Notes under the pieces: model-generated
What the model saw: the letters and a program-made list of their open reading frames with translations, nothing else
Told to the model about the DNA's origin: nothing
Database searches by the model: none
Source of the DNA: Mimachlamys varia
Lineage: Eukaryota > Mollusca > Bivalvia > Pectinida > Pectinidae
Assembly: GCA_947623455.1 (NCBI GenBank)
Contig: OX392530.1
Coordinates: 2,827,501 to 2,891,500, forward strand
DNA: 64,000 nucleotides
Direction of reading: 5' to 3'
Program-made: the position numbers and the translations under genes
Shown here: positions 1 to 48,700 of the stretch, in pieces
Layout of the letters: each line of letters starts with the position of its first letter
Numbering within the stretch: the first letter of the stretch is position 1

Positions 1-270
1 GTATTACTGTCAAACAGGAAAACACAGGCTCAAGTATTACTGTCAAACAGGAAAACACAGGCTAAAGTATTACTGTCAAACATGAAAACACAGGCTAAAG
101 TATTACTGTCAAACAGGAAAACCGGGCTAAAGTATTACTGTCAAACAGGAAAACACAGGCTAAAGTATTACTGTCAAACAGGAAAACACAGGCTAAAGTA
201 TCTCTGTCAAACAGGAAAACACAGGCTAAAGTATCTCTGTCAAACAGGAAAACACAGGCTAAAGTATCAT
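1..270. repeat. 33-bp tandem array at left edge, about 8 copies
   Basis: Units of 33 bp, built on GTCAAACAGGAAAACACAGG, repeat with few changes from base 1 to about 267. Because 33 is a multiple of three, both strands stay open and give short repeated peptides, which I regard as meaningless. On the minus strand each unit contains TTTTCCTGTTTGACAG, an acceptor-like string. The array may continue to the left. Confidence 0.9.
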
Positions 271-904
271 TACAACTTGTCAATACATATTTAATGTATG
301 TACACCATACCTGTCTTCGCTATGGTAAAATGATAATTAGCACTTGTGAATTACTAAACATAAAGGCCCACTCATTGCCAAACAAAATAAATCTAACGAC
401 CCACGACCACTGTCCCCTAAACCAACACCTAACCATCCACCCACACCACAAACCACTCTTCCACACCAATAACCCACTGTATACTCAGCCACTAAACAAC
501 CAACCAAACAAGAGGCCCAATGTGCCTGTATCGCTCACCTGGATAAATTGGTATCAAGGTAATCATGGTAAAATATTTCTAAAAAAGATGCTTTGGGCAG
601 AGACAGATCCAAAGAATTATCCTTGAAGTATATCTGTGTAAAGTAAAGATAGGTTAATGGGTGTGTATCTTAACTCACTGTTTTCAAGCTCAATTGAGAA
701 CCAAGGTCCCTAGGGCTGGGCTAGACCCTTACATCAATGATAATATCATGATTGTGTTTGTTTCTGTATAGTTTTGGGGTGGGATGTTTGTAAGGACGTG
801 GCAGACCCTTGGGTCAAATCTAAAATCATATTTGTGGTGTTTTCTTTATGATAAACAATTGTATATGTAGTTTTGGGTTGGGGATCTCAACAGTTTAAAA
901 GTAA
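270..904. other. intron 20 sequence without recognised feature
   Basis: Low-complexity AC-rich stretch at about 400-510 (CCAACACCTAACC-like) then ordinary AT-rich intron. No exon of strumpellin is visible on the minus strand. Confidence 0.6.
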
Positions 905-1300
905 TATCAATATTGCCAAATGGTTCCCTTTTGGCCCGTGCCTCAGGCCCCTGGAGGTATAGCCCGTTCATTTGTATAAATTTGTATCCCAGCTTCTTAG
1001 GGATGCTATTGAAATATGAATGTTTCACATTGATTAGATCCAGAGAAGAAGTCATTAAAATGAATATAGCCAAATGGACCCCTTTTGGCCCCTGGAGGGT
1101 CAGCCCCATCATTTGTATAAATTTGAATCCCAGCCACCTGGGAATGCTTCCATTGAAATATAAATGTTTTACAGTGCTTAGATCCAGAGAAGAAGTTGTT
1201 TACATGAATATAGCAAAATGGACACCTTTTGGCCCCACCCCTCTGGCCCTGGGGGGGTCAGCCCATCATTTGTATAAATTTGAATCCCAGCCACCTAGGG
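905..1300. repeat. imperfect tandem repeat, about 150 bp, 2.5 copies
   Basis: Three blocks begin near 913, 1066 and 1211 with CAAATGGACCCCTTTTGGCC-like sequence, followed by CATTTGTATAAATTTGAATCC and TTAGATCCAGAGAAGAAGT. Divergence between blocks is substantial, so this is older than the neighbouring arrays. It looks like an interspersed-element core. Confidence 0.75.
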
Positions 1301-1464
1301 AGACATACCTGTAGCTGCTGTAACACACACCTTCAACATCCTACATATCACCATGGAAGTGTGTGTTCTCAGGTAAGTAGACGTACCTGTAGCTGCTGTA
1401 ATACACACCTTCCACATCCCACATAACACCATGGAAGTGTGTGTTCTCAGGTAAGTAGACGTAC

Positions 1465-1465
<1 letters not shown>
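1301..1465 (-). repeat. 78-bp exon-20 donor duplication, 2 extra copies
   Basis: On the minus strand the exon 20 tail and donor (CAGCTACAG/GTACGTCTAC) recur with exon-end equivalents at 1387 and 1309, exactly 78 bp apart and 78 bp from the native boundary at 1465. Each copy carries CTACAG followed by GTACGT or GTATGT. Confidence 0.85.
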
Positions 1466-37214
<35,749 letters not shown>

Positions 37215-38500
37215 TTTCCCGGACGCTCCGAAAAAGTAAATTAGAATCCAAACTAAACCGTCGTCCAATTTCTATTTTAATTTTGACAATTCAGTTCAAG
37301 TCATATCTGATGTTCCATGAACCACAATATAAAATGTTCTATAAGACCAGTGTGACCCACCCCCTTTGCCTTACCGGTGTTGATGCTGAGTGAGACAATT
37401 ATTTTCTTTAAATTCTGCAATAATCGGAGTTCTCCATGAACAAACGTAAACCACACACGTAAATCAAAGTATTGATACTACATTATGAATCTAAAATCTC
37501 TCTTATTGTAGTAGAACACCCATTCGTACTTATTGTTGCAGAGGAAGTCACAAGTTTGTCAGTAACCGGAAACGGTAAGTGCGCGCCACCTAGCGATATA
37601 ATAAGTAAATATTCTACTTTCTGTTTGTCAAAGGAAGGAGTTCGACGCTTAACGTGGACATATATATATATTTTTTATTTCATATAATGCAATTTTATAA
37701 TAATAATGTTATAATGCAACTTTTTTTACCAGTCATATATTGTAGCCTTTTATTATAGAATATTATTACTGGCTAAATACATTTGTATGTGATTGTCATG
37801 ACATTAGGGTATTTGATCCTTAGGAGCGATCATTTAAGGTTTTAAGAGCCCTGGTGACCTTGAAAGTTAGTCAAGGACGTTGATTTTAACAAATTCACGG
37901 TGAGGCAAATGTGATACTCATCCTTCATCCACGAAATTGTTAATGACCAAATATCACAAACATACATCCTTTGTTTATTCCAAAGATGTCATTGAAAGAT
38001 TTTTCAACACAACAGACAACTGATGCTGCTTCATGGCATAATTAAAAGTACACTTGGTCTTCAGGGAAGGAACTTACTATTTCTGGTTCACAGAACAATT
38101 GTTTCTTGGCAGATTATCCCATACTTTTCTGGTGTTAACCTTTGAAACCTCCAATGAGGGAGATCTCCCTCTTTCTATATTTCCAATGAAGGAGAAAGTG
38201 CACGAAATGGGACTGAAACTGCATTGCTCAATTTGTCTTTCCCATTTTATGTATCAAAATAACTTCAAAAAGTATTCATTTGATCCAGACACATCTGGTA
38301 TGGTAATTAAACATACCCTGCAGTAACTACGAGATCATTTGACCACGCTGGGTGTGGATTTTGAGTTTGTGTGAGTTTGGACTAGGATGAGGGAGATCTT
38401 GAGGGAGATTGGTAAATTTTGGTCAAAATGAGGGAGTCTCCCTGGTAATGAGGGAGGGTTAAGGGGTATGTATATCCACAAGTATCTTTCGTCCATTAAC
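37215..38500. other. upstream region of WASHC5 (5' UTR and promoter expected)
   Basis: Directly upstream of the WASHC5 start. No TATA box or CpG-rich promoter is obvious. A segment at 37800-37930 (GGTGACCTTGAAAGTTAGTC) resembles the repeat family at 51.5-51.9 kb. At 38155-38460 several GAGGGAGATCT motifs occur in direct and inverted order. The plus-strand open frame 38054-38326 has no recognisable similarity. Confidence 0.5.
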
Positions 38501-39883
38501 AAGAAACACACACACTTTACTGAACCAAACACTTAAAATTATAACAAAACAGTACACATGTTGTTTATACATTTATTTTATGTAGATGAGTAGATCACAA
38601 AACAGAAGGAATCACTTTAAATGAATAATAATAAAATTAGTACATTATGTATATGTGTATAAAAGTCTTTACCAGAAAATATAGATAGTATAGGTACAAT
38701 ATATATTTCAAGTAGATCACACTCATAGTACAAGACCACACCAATTGTAACTGTAAAATGTCTGTTATTGCATTTATACTGCAGTATGTTGTTCTGTTCT
38801 AAATAATTATATTTTAATCAGGTTAGATATCATTTCCATGCAACTACATGTGCATCAAATTTGAATTATATAGAAAAATGCTTGGTTTATTTCAAAGCTG
38901 AAGTCCAAAAATACATTATCAAATGGAACAGTCTTGCATGGGATGTAACCCAGCTATAGGACCATTGCTAAGATTAGCAAAACTCCAATTAACAAAAATA
39001 CATTTTGGTGTGGCCTGAATGATTATAACAATCAATGACATTGCTCTAAATATGAATCCTTGAGGTAAGATTTGTAACTCTCTGAGACCCAACAGCATGA
39101 ACAAAATAAGAACAAAGAGTCATGAACAAAATAAGAACAAAGAGTCCCAAACAACATTGAAATCAGTCTGGAAACATGTTTTTTTAAAGGATCATGCAAG
39201 TCTTCAGTTAGCTTTTCTACCATATTCCAAACCAAACATTTTTGTACAACTGCTTCTAATCATGATGGGTGAGGCAATATTCAAATTCCCACAAAATCTA
39301 GAACATATTTTATATATGTTAATTGTTTATTCCAAAATGAAACTATTTACCCGATTTGTCAAATTGAATACTACAGGTTATCTGCCATTTCCTATTTTTC
39401 TATTAGAGCTGAGGATATTACCATTTATTTTTTAAACCAAATCAAAATCAATGTAATCAATAATTCATTCTTGAACAGTAACAATACATACTTAGATATG
39501 AAAACCACAAATCACCCTCATCTATCTGTTTATTTCTTTTATTTACAGATTTCTTTTTTAATTTAATTTAATTTTTCTTTATTGAAGAAACTGAACAATA
39601 ATCTAAGGCACAATAACTAGTGTTGACCCCTGAGCAGTTCAAAGTGATTTGAACTTTAACCTCATTTGGTGACCTTGAGCTGATGGTCTTGAAATACCTA
39701 ATAATATAATACAGAGTGAATTAAACCAACATTAAGAAATTATGCCATTGACAAACAAACTTTTACCTTATTTTCTGACCTTCCTTTGGGGAAGGCCCAA
39801 GACAAATTAACAAGACTTCTTATCTTAGGCAAGTAAAATTAACTAAATTATTTCTTGCAATGAAATATTATGCTGCAGATTAA

Positions 39884-40268
39884 AGGCCCAATATACGTAA
39901 CTTTCGGCAAAACTTGAAGCGAAAGTCAAACCTAATAACTTATTATATTTATAGATTTAGTTCAGATTAACTGATATCAGCAATATTCAAGGTGAATTCT
40001 TTCGGGGTTACCGGTACAGCAGCAGTTGAAACACACTATTTGTAAACACGCGTCCATTTCGAACCGTCTTCTACCTTCAGTTTGTTGATGAAGTGGGCCC
40101 CACCTGAATTATTTTAAATTCTTTGGATATTTTTGTCAAGAGTTTCTTCTTAGTTACCCCTCAGGTTTACTTCGTTTTAGGCTTATTTTTGCATGGTTAT
40201 TAACTGGATTTTTTTTCAGAATATTTCAGAATCACGAACATTTCCCTGAAGTTACGTATATTGGGCCT
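39884..40268. mobile_element. TTAA-flanked MITE, 385 bp
   Basis: Terminal inverted repeat AGGCCCAATATACGTAACTT at the left and its inverse (AAGTTACGTATATTGGGCCT) at the right, both flanked by TTAA. TTAA targets are typical of piggyBac-type transposition, though these ends are not the usual CCC-type piggyBac ends. No coding capacity. Confidence 0.9.
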
Positions 40269-41362
40269 TTAAGATATAAAGTCAAACCTCATTATATCGA
40301 GCTCATATACATGTAATTTGAAGACCCCATTAAATTTGAAGTCTTTCACCGACCCCCACAGAACTTCATACCTAACAATGTTGATTTGAGCGAAGAACTT
40401 GATTAGTCAATTATTCTGTACATTACAGCTTAAAGAAGGACAATATTTATTATTGTTTTGTCATGAAGGAGACCGAGGGACTAATGGAACAACAGATAAT
40501 AAACAACACAATATCCTGTGAAACTGGTGCAAAAACAACATCTTAAGCATGATTTAAATTTAAATGTATAAGAAATCTTAACTATGGCACAAAAACATAA
40601 GCTTGTATTGAACCTAAACCAATAACCCAAGAAGTACATACTAAGTATATAAAATGGTACAGCATCTTTTTCTGCATAATGAAAATTTTTTTGTCTTCAA
40701 AATTTACTTTCTCACAAGACATTGAGCAGAATTATTTGTCTTATATTCAGTATCAATCAAGCAACTAAACGAGTCAGCAGTGTTGAAACCACGTGATATA
40801 AAATATCCCAATGTCTCACAGTAGGCTGTGTGAATTCCAAAACCTTACGTTCAGTAAAAGTGACAAATACACCATAATTAAAAAGAATGATTTTTTTTAG
40901 CAAAACATAGAACGCTTGTTTTTTTCTACAAAACAAACAAACAATAAATGATATGTGTTAATCTGACTAATTTCTCTGACAGACATTATCGTTTACAATG
41001 AGTACCAAACATTCACATTCCGTTGCAGAAATAATGCAATAAAACAAAATTACCCCCCTTTACGTTCATATCCATATTTCCACTACCCCAGGTAGGTATC
41101 TTTACTTTGAAAAATACAATTCCTTATGAGGTTTTATAGATTTTCCTAAGAAGTATGGGTAGACAATATTCCTATACTTGTAAAAGTATTACACCAAAGT
41201 ATTACATCATAATTCTTTATAAACAATAAGGTACAATGTATATCAAATACAATGTATATCAAATACAATGTATATCAAATACACCTTGTTACTTCCATAA
41301 TGATATATTAAACATGTCGAAAAGTTTTGCTGAACAGTCTAGTCATTGTAGAATATAATGTA

Positions 41363-41423
41363 CCCCCCCCCCCCCCCCGCTAAATTGAATACAACTCCTA
41401 CTGGGGGGGGGGGGGGGGGGGGG
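41363..41423. repeat. C16 tract and G21 tract, 24 bp apart
   Basis: A run of 16 C (41363-41378) and a run of 21 G (41403-41423) form an inverted pair with a 24-bp loop (GCTAAATTGAATACAACTCC then TACT). It can fold as a G:C hairpin and the G run could form quadruplexes. Run lengths may be affected by sequencing error. Confidence 0.9.
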
Positions 41424-42990
41424 CAGGTATTCCCTACATAAATGTAAATGAGGACTTTTATCATGTACAAATATAATAAATGTATTACAGATAATTTGAT
41501 ATTAATGAAATAGTCATTGCCCATTAAAAGAAATTAATATTACGACGTACATTGTACTCTTGGGAAAGACACTGTGTAACAGAAAAAACTATGTAAAGAC
41601 TTTCAATATAGAACCTATATGTCAACAAACTAGGTATCCCTTCCATATACATTTCGTGTACATGTACAAACTTTTAAATTTATGTTTTTAAACATCCAGT
41701 ACAAATAAGATGTATATATATCACAATAAGCCAAATTTTAAAAATATAAAATCACATATAAAATCAAATGTTTTAGGCCACTTCATTACATCACACAGGA
41801 AAGACAGATATAAGATATAGTAAAAAGAAATCTTCATTTTCAGTCGGTACAGAAATAAACTCATAAACAACACTTTAACAACCAATTCAAGCTCATAGGC
41901 CTCAAAAATTAATAACACCATTGTAGACGCCACAATAACATACAGCATTACCAGTGAAGTCATTCATGTCATGTCATGTTCCCGTCATATTCTACATTAA
42001 CTTTTTTTTTTTTCAATTTTCATGACTTCATTAATTTTACATCAAATTTTAATAAAATGTGACAACTTGTAAAGAAAATTTTCTGGTGTTAACTTCGGTC
42101 ATATTTATAATATTATCCATGGCCATGTAATGAAGATATCACTTTTATCTTAGGATATAGGTTATACAGTATTATGCTGTTATTTCAACACACAATTCAA
42201 TGTTTACCATAGGAATATTTCGCGATGGGAATTTAATGAAACAAATCAGTACATAAAGAAGACCAGAAGAACAACAATTGTAGGTGAATTTCATCAATTT
42301 TCCCAAACTATTCATTGATTTTGATAAATTTTTAACTGAAAACAAAGTGATGAAATGAAAACGATGCAGCATGAAAAAGCTATGGCACATTAACTTTTAA
42401 AGTTTCAAAAAACAAAAATCATAGCGAGTCTTCATAACACATCACTACGGGGAATATTTTGTATGTCCTACGAAACATCAATGAACTTTAGAAGCCGACA
42501 AATTTTTTATAAAATACATCTATAGACACTGAAATCATTAGATGAATTCTTTAATCTACAAAAACTGAACCTTAAGCCCAACAAAATATCCAAAATACTT
42601 CTTCAAACAGAACAGACATCTGATGAATTCTGCAAATTACAACCACTAAATTTTAAGTCTGACAGAAAATGTTAAACACATATACTGTATACCTATACAA
42701 CCCTGAAGCTCTTAAGCTCAACAAAAAACTTAAATACATCAGAAAAATTCTGTAATCATAAACACTTAAACCAATTGACATGCCAGATACATAAAATAAA
42801 ACTTACACATTCCTGAACATCCTGATAAACAAGCATGTAAAACTGGTACATGTATTTATTTTACATAACATTTTTAATATTATTGGCTTTGCAACATGTA
42901 GAAAAATCAATAACATTTTGTAGATTAAAACAAAAACACATGCATTCAATTTTGGCATGTAAAATCATACACACGGCACTATCATTAAGT

Positions 42991-43152
42991 TACAGTAAAA
43001 CTTCTTATATCAAAGTGAAAATGTTGGGACCAAAAAGTTGATTCTGAGACAATTAACATTTCTGAATCCTATCTAAATTTGATATACTGGTAATGGTCAA
43101 ACAAACTAATCTCTGGTATTGTTGGTTTGAAGATACTGAAGTTTGACTGTAC
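42991..43152. mobile_element. small pogo/Tc1-like MITE, about 160 bp
   Basis: Left end TACAGTAAAACTTCTTATAT and right end GAAGTTTGACTGTA are imperfect inverse copies, each bounded by TA. CAGT-start ends at TA sites are typical of pogo and related elements. No coding capacity. Confidence 0.6.
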
Positions 43153-45284
43153 CAGTGTATGTAGCAGCATATCATGGCAAAATTATAAAATAAACCATCA
43201 GTGAAAAGACCTTCTTACAGACACATCATAGATTCCTCTCCCTGAAGAAGAATTCCTACCCAGCATACCAAACAATGGGCATTAATGGCTGCTGGTGAAG
43301 GACAAATGTTTGAATACAGAAATCTTTCCCAGTACTAGTTATCAATGAAACCAATCAGAATACACCTAATCCCTGTTAATGTAGCCACCACTACGTGCTG
43401 TTTCCACTCAGCTGGTCCTAGCATTCACCTAGTAATTTAGGGGGAAAGACTGTCCCAATGTTTTCAGCCATGAAGGGCCGGGTGATTTTGTTTGTAGCAA
43501 TCCAATGGTTGTACAAGCTGGACTAAGCAGAATTGTTCGTTTATGAAATAAGGTCAGACCTTGTGATCCGATATAGTTTCAGGCGAGCCTTGACTAAGCC
43601 TTGCAATGTCTGCATAGACTTTCACAGGTCCACCTATATATTTCAGTCCAAAAGTTTTCATTAAAAATACATTCTTTAAACTTTGTTATCCCTTCATAAA
43701 TGAAATGTAGTTTTTAGGGGACACGTCAAGTATTAAATTAATATTTCCTGGTAGTGATTTTAGCGACATATGAAATGTTCCCTATGCAAAAATTTCTCCA
43801 AAATCAAACAATTTTTGCTGAAAACAAACATGACTAGACTATCCAAAGATGAATGGATTATAAATTTAAATGACAGTGACTGGATTATCAGTGAAAATTG
43901 ACTAAAGGATCGACCGATGAAAAGGATTACCGATGAAAAGGTGGCTTTATTACAAGATCAACAAGAAATTCATGAAGATAGATTTAATGTAATCTCCACC
44001 ACATATTGTTTGTTTGTGTCAAGATTCAAGTAACACAAACATTTTGGAAGTTCCCTTATAATCTCATTGGGTATCTATTTTAGACTGAAACCTTAGCTGA
44101 TGGTCAGTATTCAAAACCACTCACCACTAGCTAACATAAACAGTACATTAATATAATATCATGCATACAAACTGAGCAATATTACAATAAGCTGCACATT
44201 ACAATGATAATAACAATCCATTTTCAACAGTACTTACAATTAAGACACTTTCTTTTTAAAAGACAAATTTTAGTTCAATTAATATAAAATACCTTGAGTA
44301 ATTTTGGATGTGGTAAGTAAGCATTTGAGTGTTTTTATATCTGTTGCTTTATTAGTTGATCGATACAGTACAACTTGTTAAAACCGGAAGCCACAGTTTT
44401 GGCTGGTATATAGAGGTGTCTGACAGGAAGGATATACGTTAAGAGGGAAATGTCGGAACCAGACAGTAGGACGTAGTAAAGACAGGATTTAAGATTAGAT
44501 GGGAGCAAGTCTAGACAAGTCATACAGTAATTTATCTGAAATGTGTGCTCTCCTGTCCAGTCAGGTCAAACATATCAAATAGGATGCAAATTGTTGGAAT
44601 TTTAAAAACAATTTGTACCATGGATACATGTCTACAGTGAACACCTCCAACACATCTCTAACAATAGACGGACAGCTCCACTACTTAAACTACTGGAAAG
44701 CATCCAAATTTAGCAAACATGATAGCAAATCGTCAAAATCTGACATCCAAAAATCTAGTCTCCCCACTCTGAGCAAAAAAGGCAATATTTTGGGGACACA
44801 AAAACATCCCAAAGTAAGTTGTAAAGTGTAGTTTCACCGATATAAAATTTGTTGCCCTTGTTCAGAGTGCAAAGTGGCAAAATGGATTTGCTTTAAGCAT
44901 ATTGCAAAACATTGATAATCAAAGAATATGATGGCACAAATCTAGGCAGTATTATGGAAGCAACTAAACACTAAATATAGCAGTTAGGCATTTGTTGTTG
45001 TTTTTTTTTTTCCTTTTTCTTATTATTTAGTAAAATACAAATGTTACATTTGATTTATTCAGCAGACTTATAACAATCCATTTGTACACATTACATGCGT
45101 AAACTTATTACATATTATGCTTTAAAAACAGCTAAAAAACTCAACTGAACATTAAATACCATAATGATTTATTATTTGCATTATCTCTATAAACCTGTAC
45201 CTGTAATTTATGCTACTATAATTAAAAAGGAGATTACAAAGAAGCACTTATACTCTGCCGAACCCACACTAGAGTACAGGGCCC

Positions 45285-45758
45285 TTACAGCAGGGCAGTG
45301 TAGGTGGAGCCTCGGTTGATACTGACGTCCATGTTTTTACAAAACGTTTTTGTGATGGGGATACAGTTGAAGTACGAGATGATATCTCCCTCAGTGATAG
45401 GCACCACGTAGAATATGATAACAAGCATCACAATCATCAGTAAGGCGAGAATGGATGAAACCAAGACTACCACCCAACGTTTCATGAAGTCCACCTGGAC
45501 ACCGAAGTCCTCCACAAGGATCGTCGACATCAAAAGACCAAAGAAAAACCCGAACAAGTGAGCCCAGTTGTCTAGCCATGGAAACAGTCCGAAGAAAAAT
45601 AGAATTATCATGACGACAACAAAAATTGCAAGCCATGTGCATAAACGCCTTTTCTGATCACGACTCTCCTCCGATTTCTGTCTGTGCTGTAAGTAATGGC
45701 CCAGTAAATCCACAAAGAACACGGACAGGACCCCGAACTGGGCTCCGGCTGGTCCAAC
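45285..45758 (-). CDS. iRhom visible exon 12 (last), with stop
   Basis: Acceptor TTTGTAG, then [20 protein letters not shown]. Encodes three or more hydrophobic segments ([56 protein letters not shown]) and the C-terminus [17 protein letters not shown], like the family CIPFTDKFCEKYELD. Extends about 13 residues beyond the vertebrate end (to YTALL) before TAA. Confidence 0.93.
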   Translation of the reverse strand, partial: VGPAGAQFGVLSVFFVDLLGHYLQHRQKSEESRDQKRRLCTWLAIFVVVMIILFFFGLFPWLDNWAHLFGFFFGLLMSTILVEDFGVQVDFMKRWVVVLVSSILALLMIVMLVIIFYVVPITEGDIISYFNCIPITKTFCKNMDVSINRGSTYTALL

Positions 45759-48700
45759 CTACAAAACAGATAAAATAAATAATTATCATTTCACAAGTAC
45801 CCTTATCTTCAGCATGCCACAACTGTAACAGTCAAACAAAAACAATTGATAAAGTGCACAGACAGACAATTAACTATCAAAGAGTACATATTTAATCAGT
45901 TAAAATAATGGCAGGTGTTTGATACTGAAAACGCATCACTAGCAATTTCATAACGGATACCAATATTAGGAAAGACATAATTTGAAAACCGTTCCAAAAA
46001 CTGCTTCCTATTAAATTTTTAGATATCACCTGTGCATATTGTTTTTAAACCAAGAGGTTGACAAATGTTGAGTTTGTTTACAGATTAAACTGTCCCTGTT
46101 AAACCGACAGGTCTTAGAAACCTGTACAGTTGTATTGCTATACAATGTTAACGTCGATAAAATATATCTGTGAGTTTCACGGAGATCAATTTGGCCTTTA
46201 TGCTTAAATGTTGTCCCTCAATCTACAGATATCAAGCAAACCTATGTAAAACCCCCAAAGGCGAGATAGAGCTGGCTCTACTGTACACTATTCCCTTTTT
46301 TGTCAAATACTTTTAGGTACAGAATTGGGTGGTATGAGTAATTCGGTGTCTCACCTCGACTTGGTAGGGGAGTAGTACAGCACTGGCCAGACTGCCCACC
46401 GCACCACTACCACAGTAAATGATAGCCATAAACTTCCAGCCCACTAAGTTCTCAGCATGCCTCATCACAAACATCTGAAACAGGATGCTGATCAGCAGGT
46501 GGAACAACCTGCAGGAGGAAACAGAAACGACAAATTAATCTGAGGCACTCAGCATTTAGTACTCCCTATCCCTACTGAAGAAAGTCATACATATACAGCA
46601 CCTGTAATTAGCCTGATCATAATTTAGCGGAATGCTTTCAGCAAAAAAAACATCAAAATATTGAAGATTATTGTCTAAATATGTATGTCAACAGTGCATT
46701 TAAAAAAATTTTCACCAAAAAATAACCCCTTCAGACACCCCCCCCCCCCAGTCTCCTTGGGGTGATAAGTCATTTATCTGGCTAAACAAAAGCAAATAAA
46801 TTATAAATACCAGTGGTCGAAACAAAATGACTTATTTGCTATAAAACTTACCCAGCATGGAGGTTAATCTAATAGAAATATTGTAAACATACATATTTTC
46901 GCGGTAATCTTCTTTTAGTGATAGTGACACTGCCACTTACCCAGTGTGGAGGTTAAATAACCTAATAGAAATAATGTAAACATACATATTTTCGCAGTAA
47001 TCTTGTTTTAGCGCTATTGACACTGCCACTTACCCAGCGTGGAGGAGGAAGGCTGAGAAGACTCGGCCAAACTGATCTGGTCTGTCCTCGTACACAAAAG
47101 GAATCATACCACACACATCGGCCATACAGTTTACCTGTCAAAATACATTCACTTATTGGATGTATTTTCTAACGTTTTCTTTCGATTTAAATTCAATATG
47201 CATTCAATAAACACAAAAAAAAAAAGATTGGTAAGGACTTTTATAATACATATTTTGCAAATAATCTTTAATATTTAACATTCTTAATTCCAATATGACA
47301 ATATTTTTTATATTCAGGGTTATTTTCTCACCTGAGAACACAAGAAGGCCTCTTCGTGATAAAAACCTTTCAGGAAGGTACAATGCTCTCGGGATGTGAT
47401 CATACACTCGCCCTGGATACCATGGCAACACGGGCGGCCCAACAGGTCACATGACATGTGTCGATCTTCCTGAGACACAGAAACTGCACCCAGATGTCCT
47501 GGGTTATTGGTTTCTTCACAAGTCTGAAAAAAAATCATGGTTTCAAACAATGTAAGTACAGAGTTTGGCAGAATATTCAAAGTTGGTGTTTATGTGCAAG
47601 AATGAATTGTCCAAGTTTTTGTTTAATTTCAATTTTAACAAATGATAAAGTTTATTTCTGTGGCATGAAGCAACTACTTGGTATTAAAACATTCCTGCAG
47701 CTTATCATCTTTATTACAGCTGGCTGAGAGTGATTACAAAGAGAGGCGTCTAGCTAAAGGGTATGATATACATGTGCCAGGAGTAACAAATATTCCCAAA
47801 GTTTTTCATTACAATGCTAGGTTGCCCAACAGCTAGCATGCTTAAGCAATGAAATATGGAATCATCAGTAACAATTAAAACATTTCTTTTTCACCCCTAA
47901 AATTTTGTAATGATCAAAATAACCTTTGAATTGGAAGAGTTCTGTCCTTAGGGGTTAAGGAGTAAACGAGTTAAATTTTACTGCCACAGCATCAATTGTA
48001 CTCCACTTTCTATTTCCTTCAAGATTGTCTGATGAATGTTATGATCTGATTTTTGAAGGATAACTTGGTAACTGATGATCCATTTTTTTAAGAATGTAAA
48101 AATTTATGTTTATTGAAAACAGTTTACCCTAAAATCGAGAGAATATCTATAAGACAAGAATGTCCCCATCAACATATGAAATTAGTTTTAGTGTTTCATA
48201 ATAATTTATAAACAAGTCCAATACTTTGATCTTGACACAATGAGACATGTATACGTTAAAGGTATCATTCATACTTCAAATTGATAAATGGAGAAACAGA
48301 AAGAAAACAATTCTATAAATAGCAACATGCAGCAGTGACCTTTGATTTCCTACATACAGAAAGAGACTCTGGCCTTGACCTTTGAACCCTATTACACAAA
48401 GATCTCAGAGGTATTCTCATACTTTATATTTTAATCAATCTGTCAACAAACAATGCTAGATTAACTATTCACAGTGAATTGTGACTGGATGGGACGGAAA
48501 GGGACGAAACACACATCTACAGCATTATCATACAAAATGTACCGGTATACCTATTCTATGGCAGGGGCAAAAACAGTATGCTGCATTTTTAGCTGGAAAG
48601 TCATACATTCATTCAATCTTCATGCATTTATTCACAAATAGTATGTTTATTTATATCACATTACTATATAAGAATGTATAAGAATACAAGCAAGAATGGA

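Larger units (their letters stand above)
38501..45284. other. intergenic region and probable iRhom 3' UTR
   Basis: Very AT-rich, no exon of either gene. The iRhom stop is at 45285 and candidate AATAAA signals on the minus strand lie at 45168-45173 and 45054-45059; whether the 3' UTR ends there or runs further cannot be told. The region contains a TTAA-flanked MITE (39884-40268), a pogo-like MITE (42991-43152) and a C-tract/G-tract pair (41363-41423). Short open frames here look random. Confidence 0.55.

Noticed and set aside
37215..37268. Upstream in-frame ATG (37268) as WASHC5 start
   Set aside because: The added 18 residues ([18 protein letters not shown]) have no counterpart in the family, whose N-terminus aligns with MADFL.
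38501..45284. A further gene between WASHC5 and iRhom
   Set aside because: No frame with recognisable similarity or paired splice signals; the region is AT-rich with MITEs.
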